45,450 nucleotides of DNA from a virus, in IMG/VR virus record IMGVR_UViG_3300043772_004626, positions 1-45,450 of that record; one strand, written 5' to 3'. A program made the position numbers and the translations under genes. Shown here one piece after another: positions 14,883 to 22,590 of this stretch (position 1 is the stretch's first letter; each line of letters opens with the position of its first letter). The notes under the pieces are model-generated. The model was not told the origin of the DNA, did no database searches, and saw only the letters and a program-made list of their open reading frames with translations.

Positions 14883-15728
14883 TTAAAACTCCTGACTGTT
14901 TGACCACTTCATCTGACGACTGAAACTGGGCGTTAGTCCATGTTGCTCCAGCAGGTCGTCACGCAGGTCCTGGTTGCGTTTTTCTATATTTAGGATGCGA
15001 GTAAAACTGTTGGTCAAAGTGGCAGTAAAATAACTGAAAGGATTGGAGCTTTTGCTCTCATCAAATTGCAATCCGATTTGGCTTAACTGTACCAATGCTG
15101 CGCCACGCATCTCTTCGTTGTAAGTATACCCACGCCAGTTACTGCGAGTGGCATAACGTTCACATAACTTCAGGAACATCAGTGCCAAATTCTCAGTCAT
15201 CTGACCATGCGTTTTACTAAAGCTGCCAGTGTCTAGGTCACCCGCCCAGTGACTTTTACCCACGCACCGCACACTGTGATCTACGTTGATTCTGTAATGT
15301 TGAAAAGGCGGAAAATTCACACGGATATGTGTGGGGTCTGGTGCTGTCATTATGAGCTTTTCGATGTCTTCTTCGGGTTCCTCTACTTCAGGTTCAATTT
15401 CCTCCAGAAATTTCTGTGCTTTGCTTTTTTTCTGTGCCTTGGGTGGTTTGGGTGGAGCCAGTGGAATATGATCCCAGGTCATGATTCGGAACACCAGGTC
15501 ACTCACTGGTATACACAGTGGATCTGCTTCTTCGCCGGTTTCACGGCGTATTCTTTCAGCTCGATTAGTCTGTGCAGCCAGGATGTTCTGATGTATGTCG
15601 GTGACTTTGTGTAAGATAACATCAAACTGATGATCATTGACTGGATCCTGAAAACTGCAATAACTATTTTTGCTAAGATGAATTTCCTTCATCATGTCGC
15701 GGTTGTTTAGGTAATTGGTTCTGCTCAT
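14883..15728 (-). CDS. 55: Late transcription sigma factor, T4 gp55-like
   Basis: 281 residues; directs host RNA polymerase to late promoters, with the sliding clamp as co-activator in T4. The C-terminal half has the family block NWRGYTYNEEMRGAALVQL, then GLQFDESKSSNPFSYFT and FTRILNIEKRNQDLRDD, ending LTPSFSRQM. The N-terminal half (1-150) has no recognised domain and contains a Pro/Lys/Glu-rich linker near 92-125. It is longer than T4 gp55 (185 residues). First gene of the gp55-PiT-gp47-gp46 run. The ATG at 15728 lacks a strong ribosome site; ATG codons 12 and 13 are alternatives. NATAAATA boxes across the window are consistent with its activity. Confidence 0.88.
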   Translation of the reverse strand: MSRTNYLNNRDMMKEIHLSKNSYCSFQDPVNDHQFDVILHKVTDIHQNILAAQTNRAERIRRETGEEADPLCIPVSDLVFRIMTWDHIPLAPPKPPKAQKKSKAQKFLEEIEPEVEEPEEDIEKLIMTAPDPTHIRVNFPPFQHYRINVDHSVRCVGKSHWAGDLDTGSFSKTHGQMTENLALMFLKLCERYATRSNWRGYTYNEEMRGAALVQLSQIGLQFDESKSSNPFSYFTATLTNSFTRILNIEKRNQDLRDDLLEQHGLTPSFSRQMKWSNSQEF

Positions 15729-15757
15729 ATCTAGATATATACATATATTTTAGCATG

Positions 15758-15765
15758 GATAAATA
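15758..15765 (+). promoter_or_regulatory. Candidate late promoter of the tail/baseplate operon
   Basis: GATAAATA, 21 bases before the ATG at 15787, with AAAGGAAA between. It sits in the 58-base divergent gap facing the late sigma gene. Confidence 0.6.
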
Positions 15766-15786
15766 ACTTAGTAAAGGAAATAAGTT

Positions 15787-16911
15787 ATGGCCAATCCTTC
15801 CACGGCTGCAGCAACTACATCCACTGTATCACCAGATGATTCACAAACAAAAGCCACTGCGACTGTTCTGGCCAAGCTCACACACAAAATCAAAATTTCA
15901 TTACCGCCCGCAGCGGTCGGAATTTTTTACAATGATCCCAGTAATCAGTTATTACTTCCTCTAAAGAAAACAGCAGGATTTTTATTTCCTATTCAGCCAG
16001 CTATTACTACAGGTTTTGATGCAAAATACCAGGAAATTGCACCCACTCACAGTAATTTTCCCTATCAGATGTATCAGAGCAGCAGCATGAAACCCATCAG
16101 TTTAACCGGGGATTTCATAATCAGAAATCAGTACGACGCACAATATGTTAATGCTGGCATACATTTTTTACGCTCACTTACTAGAATGTTTAATGCTCGT
16201 GACGGAGTATATGCTGGTGCTCCGCCGCAAGTGGTTAGATTACATGGGTTGGGATTTACTGCTTTCGACAACATACCCTGCGTACTAACTGACTTAACTG
16301 TGACTTTTCCAGACAGCGTTGATTACATAACTTTTCAGATCAATAAATCGTCTTCAGTATTTGGCTCCGAAACGGCCAGAATACCAGTGAATCTCAGTAT
16401 TCAGGTTTCATTGACTCCGGTGTTTAGTCGTGATTTTATCACCAACACTTATAGCACTATTGGCTTCAGTAGTGGCGCTGTGCGTCTGCTGGGGCGTAAT
16501 GAAGAAAAACAAAAAAATAAGTCAGCTGATGAGACAGCAGGTGCAGTCAACGGATCAACAGATGCCTCAGTTCCCAGCAACAGTGCGAGCCCAAATACTA
16601 ACGCACTAAGTGTGGAATCCAAAAAACAAGTATTATCCAATGCAGTTAAAGGAATCACAAAAGCTTCGGATTTGCTGAATAAAGGAAAAGAAACTCTAAG
16701 CAAAATAACCAGCTCTCCCAGCACAGGTTTAGCAAAATTGACCAGTAAACTCCCGGGCGTATTACCCAACGTGGGATCTGCTATTGGCACCACTGCGTTA
16801 AATGCAGTAACCAATAAGGCCTTGGACAAACTGATCAACACTCCGGGACAGCAGTCTGGAGTGGCAAAAGTCCTGGGCCAGGGCGTAAAAGTTGTGGGTA
16901 AATTCATGTGA
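15787..16911 (+). CDS. Tail/baseplate structural protein, possibly tail-tube-initiator type
   Basis: 374 residues, first gene of the plus-strand baseplate operon. After a low-complexity Ser/Thr/Ala N-terminus, residues about 30-225 form a folded domain with TGDFIIRNQYDAQYVNAGIH, FLRSLTRMF, GAPPQVVRLHGLG and IPCVLTDLTVTFPDSVDYI. This arrangement resembles structural proteins encoded beside gp53 and the hub in aquatic T4-like phages. The last 130 residues are Ser/Asn/Lys-rich and then Gly/Val-rich without recognised domains. A late-promoter candidate and AAAGGAAA ribosome site precede it. A role at the baseplate-tube junction (gp48/gp54-like) is inferred from position and the hydrophobic beta-rich core, not from a firm match. 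Confidence 0.6.
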   Translation: MANPSTAAATTSTVSPDDSQTKATATVLAKLTHKIKISLPPAAVGIFYNDPSNQLLLPLKKTAGFLFPIQPAITTGFDAKYQEIAPTHSNFPYQMYQSSSMKPISLTGDFIIRNQYDAQYVNAGIHFLRSLTRMFNARDGVYAGAPPQVVRLHGLGFTAFDNIPCVLTDLTVTFPDSVDYITFQINKSSSVFGSETARIPVNLSIQVSLTPVFSRDFITNTYSTIGFSSGAVRLLGRNEEKQKNKSADETAGAVNGSTDASVPSNSASPNTNALSVESKKQVLSNAVKGITKASDLLNKGKETLSKITSSPSTGLAKLTSKLPGVLPNVGSAIGTTALNAVTNKALDKLINTPGQQSGVAKVLGQGVKVVGKFM

Positions 16912-16926
16912 GATTTGAGTAAAAAA

Positions 16927-17229
16927 ATGAAATATTCCAAACACAGTCCCTATTATGAAACACAAAACGATGCTACCGGGAAATATCTGGATCAGATGGT
17001 CAGCAGAAATGTTCCAGCGTCTATAAATGATCTAACTTATGAAATCACCTCAAAATATAATCAGCGTCCTGATCTTTTGGCTTATGATCTTTACGGAAAA
17101 AGTGAACTCTGGTGGGTCTTTGCTGAGAGAAATCCCAATACGCTGGTGGACCCCGTGGGTGATTTTCGAGTGGGTGTGAACATCAGTATACCTGACAAAA
17201 AGACACTGTTTAGTGCGATGGGAATCTAA
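16927..17229 (+). CDS. 53: Baseplate wedge protein, T4 gp53-like
   Basis: 100 residues from the ATG at 16927. Recognised by YNQRPDLLAYDLYGKSELWW, RNPNTLVDP and GVNISIPDK, the gp53 pattern (a LysM-like fold that clamps neighbouring wedges together). The frame also allows a TTG start at 16915, four codons upstream; I prefer the ATG, which has GAG 7 bases before it. It lies just after the previous gene stop and 1 base before the next gene. Shorter than T4 gp53 (196 residues), as is common for this family outside T4. Confidence 0.8.
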   Translation: MKYSKHSPYYETQNDATGKYLDQMVSRNVPASINDLTYEITSKYNQRPDLLAYDLYGKSELWWVFAERNPNTLVDPVGDFRVGVNISIPDKKTLFSAMGI

Positions 17230-17230
17230 C

Positions 17231-19933
17231 ATGGCCAACAGTATACAATATTCACGTTTAATCAAACAATCCAAGGAAGAGATCGCTCAATTACAACAGT
17301 GGGCAGCTGAACTCAATGCTATTCCTAAGCCCACTGCTGGGCAGATTCGGGCTCGGGATGACTTTTTTCAAAAAATTACTGCACTTCAGCAAGAACTTCA
17401 ACAATATCAGCAAGGATATGATCAAGCATTAAAAGATGAACTGGAATATCAGAAAAAAGCTGATGAAAAGGCTGCTGCTGACAAAAAAGCTGCTGATGAA
17501 AAGGCTGCTGCAACAGCGGTTGATGAAAAAAAAGCAGCCGGAGAAAAAGTCAAATCACAAACTCAACCCACGGCTGCAGAAACTGCCAGCGCAGATCCCA
17601 ATGCTAAAGTACAAACACCCAATGATAAACCCAATACACAACAACCCAAATCTCAAGTAAGCGGTACAGAATCATCTAAATCTGTTTCTGAAGATCAGAC
17701 CACGCCGTCAGCGCAATCCACAGTGACAAAAACAAACACTGACGTGGTAAAAGCTGGATCAGCGAAAACTACCGCTGCACCCAGACCCAACGCACTAAGT
17801 GGGCTAGCTACCTACAATTATATTGTGGAACTTCAAGCCACAGACAAGCAGGGCTTAATTCGTTTACAACAAGAAGAAACTTATATTCCCAGTGATTGGG
17901 TAACCTTGATTAGCACTGCTGGTGGATTGGGTGGTGCTGGTTTGCTGAGAAACACCGAAGACAAAACCACAAAATGGTTTACCAAAGAGTATTATCTGGA
18001 TGATCTGGAATTTACCAGCATTGTGGGGATTAACAGTAATGCCAGAGCCAGCGCAGATACTCAAGTGACTTTTACTATAACTGAACCATATGGTATAAAC
18101 CTCATACAGGAACTCTGGGAATTTAACACTACATCTTTGAAACAGGAAAACTGGACTGAGACCTGTTACATGTTGAAGATAACTTTTAAGGGGTTTACTG
18201 ATCAGGGCGAGTTGAAGGATCTGGGGTTTACCAAGTATATACCTCTTAGAATAATGAACATAGATATTAAACTCACCAGCTCTGGTAGCGTATATACCGT
18301 TAATGCTGTGCCATTTAATGGACAGGGAAATGACAAACGTTATGGAGTTCTATCCAAAGGAATACAGTGCGAAGGTAAAACAATATATGATATTCTCTTG
18401 GGAGTTGATGGTGCGATAGATTTAGAAGTAGCACCTGACGACTATTATAAAGTAACAGGGGTTAATCCTTTAACTCTGATACCCAATCCACCCAACCTCA
18501 AATTGGCTCTGAACAAAGAAGCCATGGAGGAAGCTGAAAAAAACAAATCCGGTCCCACTACTCGAGCTTATCCCACTGAATATGACTTTGATTTCATCAA
18601 CGATCTGGGGTTGGCTATTGGTAATGCTATTATAAGCAAACCCGAGGAAATAGACACCAAAGACACCAGTATGAATTTGCCCAAAGACAAGCAAGAAGCT
18701 CAAATAATTAAAAATCTATCCAGTTATCAGTTATTGGGTCAAAGAAACAGTTCAGACATCAAAATTAATATCAACAATCAAAAAGTAAATTTTAATGCAG
18801 GTCAGATCACTGAAATTCTTTCTCAGTTAATTATTAATAGCAGTTATGTAACTGATCAGATCAGAGAATTCAGAAAGAACTATCAGGAAGCCATAAAAGA
18901 ACAGAATCCCGAAGCCAGAAAAAACAAACTGGATCTGTTGAGAAAGCCCTTTAATTGGTTCAGAATTGTGCCTAAAATTTATAATACCGGCAAGTATGAC
19001 CAGTCCAGCAACTTGGATCAGAAAAGAATTGTGTATCAGATTGTGGGTTATGAAATACAAAATCCCAAGGGTGTGGGCGGGCAAACGGTGCCTGCGGCTA
19101 AACAGAGCGAAATTGAAAAGGAAATTGTTAAAGAATACTATTATTTCTTTACTGGAAAAAACACTGAAATAATAAATCTGGATATTAGCTTGAATACCAG
19201 CTACTTCAGTTACAGACCCAGAAATCCCGAAATCTATGCTCAAGCCACTGGGAAAAAACCAACAGAACCCAACCAAAATAGTGCCGGCACCAACGTCAAC
19301 ACTAACGAAACAGTCACGGTTAAAGATCCTCTGAACGCTGCTAAAACCACAGTACCCACAGCCAAAACAGAAAGAACCAGCTCGGGCATGGGCACCACTA
19401 CTGCTGACCGAAACGTGGCTGGTCAGGTGGCTAGTGCTCTTTACAGCAATGTGGATCAGCTAAGTGTGAGTTTGGAGATCGTGGGTGATCCGGATCTGAT
19501 TAAACAGGATGGTGTGTTTAAAACAGCAGTGGAAGACGGCGATGAAGTGCCCATATCTTTTGACAATCGAGAACGTTATGTGAAACTGGAATTACGTAAT
19601 CCCAGAGACATTGATGATGCCACAGGCACTATAGATAAGACAGGGTCAGCTGATCAAAATGTTGTGTTTTCGGGTTTGTACAAAATTCTGGAAATTAACA
19701 GCAAATTCAGCCAGGGTAAATTTACACAGGTGCTGAAACTGATAAGGTCTGTGTCTGACCCTGAGGATCAACCAACCGAAATATCCAAAAAACAAGACGA
19801 GGCACAAAAGAGCGGAGCGTTTGAACCGCCCATACTTAATATATATGATACTCCGCCCAATATCAAAGACATCAAACCCGCAATCAGCACTGATGTGTTG
19901 TTTGGGAAGTTCCCTCCGCCGCCCTCACTATAA
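17231..19933 (+). CDS. Baseplate hub protein (gp27-like position) with long low-complexity N-terminus
   Basis: 900 residues. Residues 1-75 are a Gln-rich helix; about 76-120 form a Lys/Ala/Glu-rich charged coil (KKADEKAAADKKAADEKAAA); to about 195 it is Ser/Thr/Pro-rich and disordered. The folded part starts at about 200 (TYNYIVELQATDKQG) and includes FTSIVGINSNARASADTQVT. The C-terminal domain has SLEIVGDPDLIKQDGVF, YVKLELRNPRDIDD and SGLYKILEINSKFSQGKFTQ, typical of hub proteins in large myophages. Immediately followed by the gp5 spike, as hub proteins often are. The start is ATG at 17231 with GGGA 8 bases upstream; a GTG 6 codons earlier overlaps gp53. Hub assignment is from the C-terminal motifs and order. 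Confidence 0.7.
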   Translation: MANSIQYSRLIKQSKEEIAQLQQWAAELNAIPKPTAGQIRARDDFFQKITALQQELQQYQQGYDQALKDELEYQKKADEKAAADKKAADEKAAATAVDEKKAAGEKVKSQTQPTAAETASADPNAKVQTPNDKPNTQQPKSQVSGTESSKSVSEDQTTPSAQSTVTKTNTDVVKAGSAKTTAAPRPNALSGLATYNYIVELQATDKQGLIRLQQEETYIPSDWVTLISTAGGLGGAGLLRNTEDKTTKWFTKEYYLDDLEFTSIVGINSNARASADTQVTFTITEPYGINLIQELWEFNTTSLKQENWTETCYMLKITFKGFTDQGELKDLGFTKYIPLRIMNIDIKLTSSGSVYTVNAVPFNGQGNDKRYGVLSKGIQCEGKTIYDILLGVDGAIDLEVAPDDYYKVTGVNPLTLIPNPPNLKLALNKEAMEEAEKNKSGPTTRAYPTEYDFDFINDLGLAIGNAIISKPEEIDTKDTSMNLPKDKQEAQIIKNLSSYQLLGQRNSSDIKININNQKVNFNAGQITEILSQLIINSSYVTDQIREFRKNYQEAIKEQNPEARKNKLDLLRKPFNWFRIVPKIYNTGKYDQSSNLDQKRIVYQIVGYEIQNPKGVGGQTVPAAKQSEIEKEIVKEYYYFFTGKNTEIINLDISLNTSYFSYRPRNPEIYAQATGKKPTEPNQNSAGTNVNTNETVTVKDPLNAAKTTVPTAKTERTSSGMGTTTADRNVAGQVASALYSNVDQLSVSLEIVGDPDLIKQDGVFKTAVEDGDEVPISFDNRERYVKLELRNPRDIDDATGTIDKTGSADQNVVFSGLYKILEINSKFSQGKFTQVLKLIRSVSDPEDQPTEISKKQDEAQKSGAFEPPILNIYDTPPNIKDIKPAISTDVLFGKFPPPPSL

Positions 19934-19953
19934 CATAAAGGTTAAGATAACGT

Positions 19954-21501
19954 ATGCCCAAAGCAGCAAAAAGTTTACGAGCAGGTAAGTTACCAGAATG
20001 GTCACAAAATAATACCGGATTGGTTCAGAATCCCGGTCCCTATATTGGTATTGTGAAATGGAACAGCGACCCAACTCGCAGCGGCAGGTTACAAGTTTAC
20101 ATACCTGCACTGGGTGGCAGTGATCCCGAAGACAGTGCTCATTGGTACACAGTGAGTTACGCTAGTCCGTTTCGGGGTAAAACTCAGGGCAAAGTGGATT
20201 CCTTTGGACAATACATACAGGCTCAGGTGAATCTGGATTCTGGCCCGGACGAAGAAAACAGCTTTCAAAGTTATGGTATGTGGTTTGTTCCACCCGACCT
20301 GGGGGTTAGAATTTTATGTTTGTTTCTGGATGGTGACCCAGCACAGGGCTACTGGTTTGCTTGCTTAAATGACAGTTTTGACAGTCATATGACGCCAGGT
20401 ATCGGCAGTGCTGACAGCGGAGTCTATGTTTGGGATCCCAACGAACTCAAAACACACCAGAAACTCAGAGACTATATTGAGTTATCCAGCAAAGAAATTC
20501 CCAGTCGTTTGCCAGTAAGTGAAGCTATCTTCTCAGATCAGGTGGATCAGAATGGCAAACCCAACGTGGACATTGACAGTGTGAAAAAATTACCGCATGT
20601 GTATCAGAGTCTAACACTGGGCAAACAGGGTTTGGCTTTTGATTTCGTACGCGGTTGTGTGAGCAGCAGCAGTCTCAGAGAAAGTCCCAGTCAGGTATTT
20701 GGTATCAGCACGCCGGGCCGTCTCTGGAACATGAGCGATCAGAAGAAAAGCCAGGAGTTTTTGGCGTCCGGCACTGAGACTGATCTGCTTAAAAATTTCC
20801 GCACTGGTGGGCATCAGTTGGTGATGGATGACGGAACCACAGAGGGGCTGGATCAGTTTATTCGTATTCGCACCACTCGTGGCAACATGATTCTGCTGGA
20901 TGATACCAATGAACAAATCTACATAGTAAATGCCGCTGGCACAGCCTGGATTGAAATGACACCCAGTGGAAGAATTGACATCTTTACTGAAAACGACTTC
21001 AGTGTTCGCAGCAAAGGTGACATCAATTTTCACACTGAAAAAGATTTCAATCTGCATGTGCGTGGTAAAATACAGGTTCGCAGTGAACAAACCACTACCC
21101 TGGAAAGTGTGGGCGATCTAACAATGCGATCCGAATCAGCCAGCACACTCTACAGCAAGGGCAAACAGGAACTGGGAACTTCGGCTGCACAGAATCTCTA
21201 TAGTTCAGCTGGTACCAGCATTCGCACTGGTGGTGATCTTGTGCTCAAAGGCAGCACTATCTATCTGAACACCAAGTCGGGCAATGTTGTAAATGAACCA
21301 ACCGCTATCAAGCAAAAGAAACATCCCAAAACACAACCCGAACCCGGAAAGAAAACCTGGTGGATGCGAGATGATTTTGAAAGCATAGTAAGTCGTGCTC
21401 CAGAGCACGAACCCTGGCGCAATCATGAAAAATTCACAGTGAAATCATCTACTCCACCACCCAGTGGTGAATCCAAACGAATCACGAGGACCAACAAATG
21501 A
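19954..21501 (+). CDS. 5: Baseplate central spike, gp5/VgrG-like, without lysozyme domain
   Basis: 515 residues; forms the membrane-puncturing spike below the hub. The N-terminal OB-fold-like domain shows GIVKWNSDPTRSGRLQVYIP and later LGVRILCLFLDGDPAQGYW. The central part ends in MDDGTTEGLDQFIRIRTTRG followed by a repetitive beta-helix (IYIVNAAGTAWIEMTPSGRI, SVRSKGDINFHTEKDFNLHV, and more VRSEQTT-type strands), as in gp5C and VgrG. T4 gp5 has a lysozyme domain between OB fold and helix; no lysozyme motif is evident here, and the next gene may supply that role. The C-terminal 90 residues are Pro/Lys-rich. Its stop overlaps the next gene start (ATGATAAG). Confidence 0.88.
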   Translation: MPKAAKSLRAGKLPEWSQNNTGLVQNPGPYIGIVKWNSDPTRSGRLQVYIPALGGSDPEDSAHWYTVSYASPFRGKTQGKVDSFGQYIQAQVNLDSGPDEENSFQSYGMWFVPPDLGVRILCLFLDGDPAQGYWFACLNDSFDSHMTPGIGSADSGVYVWDPNELKTHQKLRDYIELSSKEIPSRLPVSEAIFSDQVDQNGKPNVDIDSVKKLPHVYQSLTLGKQGLAFDFVRGCVSSSSLRESPSQVFGISTPGRLWNMSDQKKSQEFLASGTETDLLKNFRTGGHQLVMDDGTTEGLDQFIRIRTTRGNMILLDDTNEQIYIVNAAGTAWIEMTPSGRIDIFTENDFSVRSKGDINFHTEKDFNLHVRGKIQVRSEQTTTLESVGDLTMRSESASTLYSKGKQELGTSAAQNLYSSAGTSIRTGGDLVLKGSTIYLNTKSGNVVNEPTAIKQKKHPKTQPEPGKKTWWMRDDFESIVSRAPEHEPWRNHEKFTVKSSTPPPSGESKRITRTNK

Positions 21502-22136
21502 TAAGTTTTCCAGTAGCTATACCCAAACCCAACGCCAATTTGTTGATCACCGAAACCGAAATACTGATACAACCCTATCCGGTGTCTCTGTTGCCGGATT
21601 TTACTGCTGGGCAAACTCGTGCAGTTCTGGCTCAAGCCAGTAAGATATTTGCCCCCAACAACACATATCAGAGCCAGGACACGGTGGGGCGTGTGGGTAA
21701 GTACCAATTTAATGCACAAACACTGGAACTACTGGGTTACTTAAAATCTGGCACACAGGATTCGCTGCGGAATCAGAATGGTGCAAATGCCCTGGCCATC
21801 AACGCAGGCAGCAATTGGACTGGATTAAATCAGATCAACAGTGCGACTGATTGGAAAAACAGTGCAGGAGTTCAGGAACAGGCTGTGGTTAACTTGTATC
21901 AGCTGAATCTTGCACAGATGAAAAAAATCAATCAGACTGTTTCGGCATTATCTCCAGATCAAATAGCTGGGTTATTGCTGGTAGCACACGTGGCTGGTGT
22001 TACTGAAGCACTTAGGTTACTCAATTACAATCTGGGTAAAACGGCGTCAGCAGACGCATCGCTATCACAGCTTAACCAATATTTTTATGCTGGTTCCAGT
22101 GCGTACAGTTTTGGAACAGTGGTGGAAAAGGCCTAA
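21498..22136 (+). CDS. Muramidase-fold baseplate protein, catalytic residue doubtful
   Basis: 212 residues, overlapping gp5 by 4 bases. The core VGRVGKYQFNAQTLELLGYL, then NWTGLNQINSATDWKNSAGV and QEQAVVNLYQLNLAQMK, and DQIAGLLLVAHVAGVTEALR, resembles phage tail-associated lysozyme/transglycosylase domains with a GKYQF motif. In that group a catalytic Glu usually sits in an ES-G segment before GKYQF; here the segment is KIFAPNNTYQSQD with no Glu, so it may be inactive or use another residue. It possibly replaces the lysozyme module missing from gp5, as an enzyme or as a structural relic. The N-terminal 35 residues are Pro-rich. The family call is by eye. Confidence 0.6.
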   Translation: MISFPVAIPKPNANLLITETEILIQPYPVSLLPDFTAGQTRAVLAQASKIFAPNNTYQSQDTVGRVGKYQFNAQTLELLGYLKSGTQDSLRNQNGANALAINAGSNWTGLNQINSATDWKNSAGVQEQAVVNLYQLNLAQMKKINQTVSALSPDQIAGLLLVAHVAGVTEALRLLNYNLGKTASADASLSQLNQYFYAGSSAYSFGTVVEKA

Positions 22137-22139
22137 ATA
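22132..22139 (+). promoter_or_regulatory. Candidate late promoter before gp25
   Basis: CCTAAATA, whose TAA is the stop codon of the upstream gene. It matches the CTAAATA form seen for late promoters in aquatic T4-like phages. TGAGGGAA and the gp25 ATG follow at suitable spacing. Confidence 0.5.
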
Positions 22140-22155
22140 CTGAGGGAATAAAAAC

Positions 22156-22545
22156 ATGGCATTATATCGCGGCTTCAGCACAGTAAATGAACTCAGCCAG
22201 AAAAAGTTTGTGCTCACTGATTATGAACTTGTAAAACAGGACCTAATCAATAGGTTCAACACTCGTAAAGGTAGTCGTGTGATGTTACCCAACGAGGGAT
22301 GTATAGTTTGGGAACTGATGTTTGAACCACTCACAACAGAAGTCAAACAGGCTATGCTGGAGAATCTAGTAACTATTATTAGTCAGGATCCCAGGCTGGA
22401 GTTGGTGGATATCGTTTTAATAGATCAGACTGATACAAATTCTGTTACATTTGAACTGGCAGTAAACACAGTGGGTGGCGATCAGACACAGGTGATGCGA
22501 GTGCTTTTTGACGAACGTGGAACAGCTTCAGAACTGAACCAATAA
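22156..22545 (+). CDS. 25: Baseplate wedge protein gp25-like
   Basis: 129 residues. The gp25 family (also found in type VI secretion baseplates) joins the baseplate wedge to the tail sheath. Visible markers are YELVKQDLINRFNTRKGSRV, MLPNEGCIVWELMFEPLT with the conserved Glu-Pro, and a C-terminal beta sheet (VDIVLIDQTDTNSVTFELAV). Length is normal for the family. GAGGG lies 10 bases before the ATG, and a CCTAAATA box just upstream. It precedes gp6, the usual order. Confidence 0.92.
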   Translation: MALYRGFSTVNELSQKKFVLTDYELVKQDLINRFNTRKGSRVMLPNEGCIVWELMFEPLTTEVKQAMLENLVTIISQDPRLELVDIVLIDQTDTNSVTFELAVNTVGGDQTQVMRVLFDERGTASELNQ

Positions 22546-22565
22546 ACTGCTTGGTTAATTGCGAA

Positions 22566-22573
22566 CATAAATA
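22566..22573 (+). promoter_or_regulatory. Candidate late promoter before gp6
   Basis: CATAAATA in the 45-base gap between gp25 and gp6, 17 bases before the gp6 ATG. The nearest ribosome site (GGAAG, 5 bases before the ATG) would still lie in the transcript. Confidence 0.6.
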
Positions 22574-22590
22574 AAGGAAATGGAAGCAAT

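Noticed and set aside
15249-15614. 121-residue aromatic-rich plus-strand frame opposite gp55.
   Set aside because: The mirror image of a Lys/Glu-rich coding segment; no family and no ribosome site.
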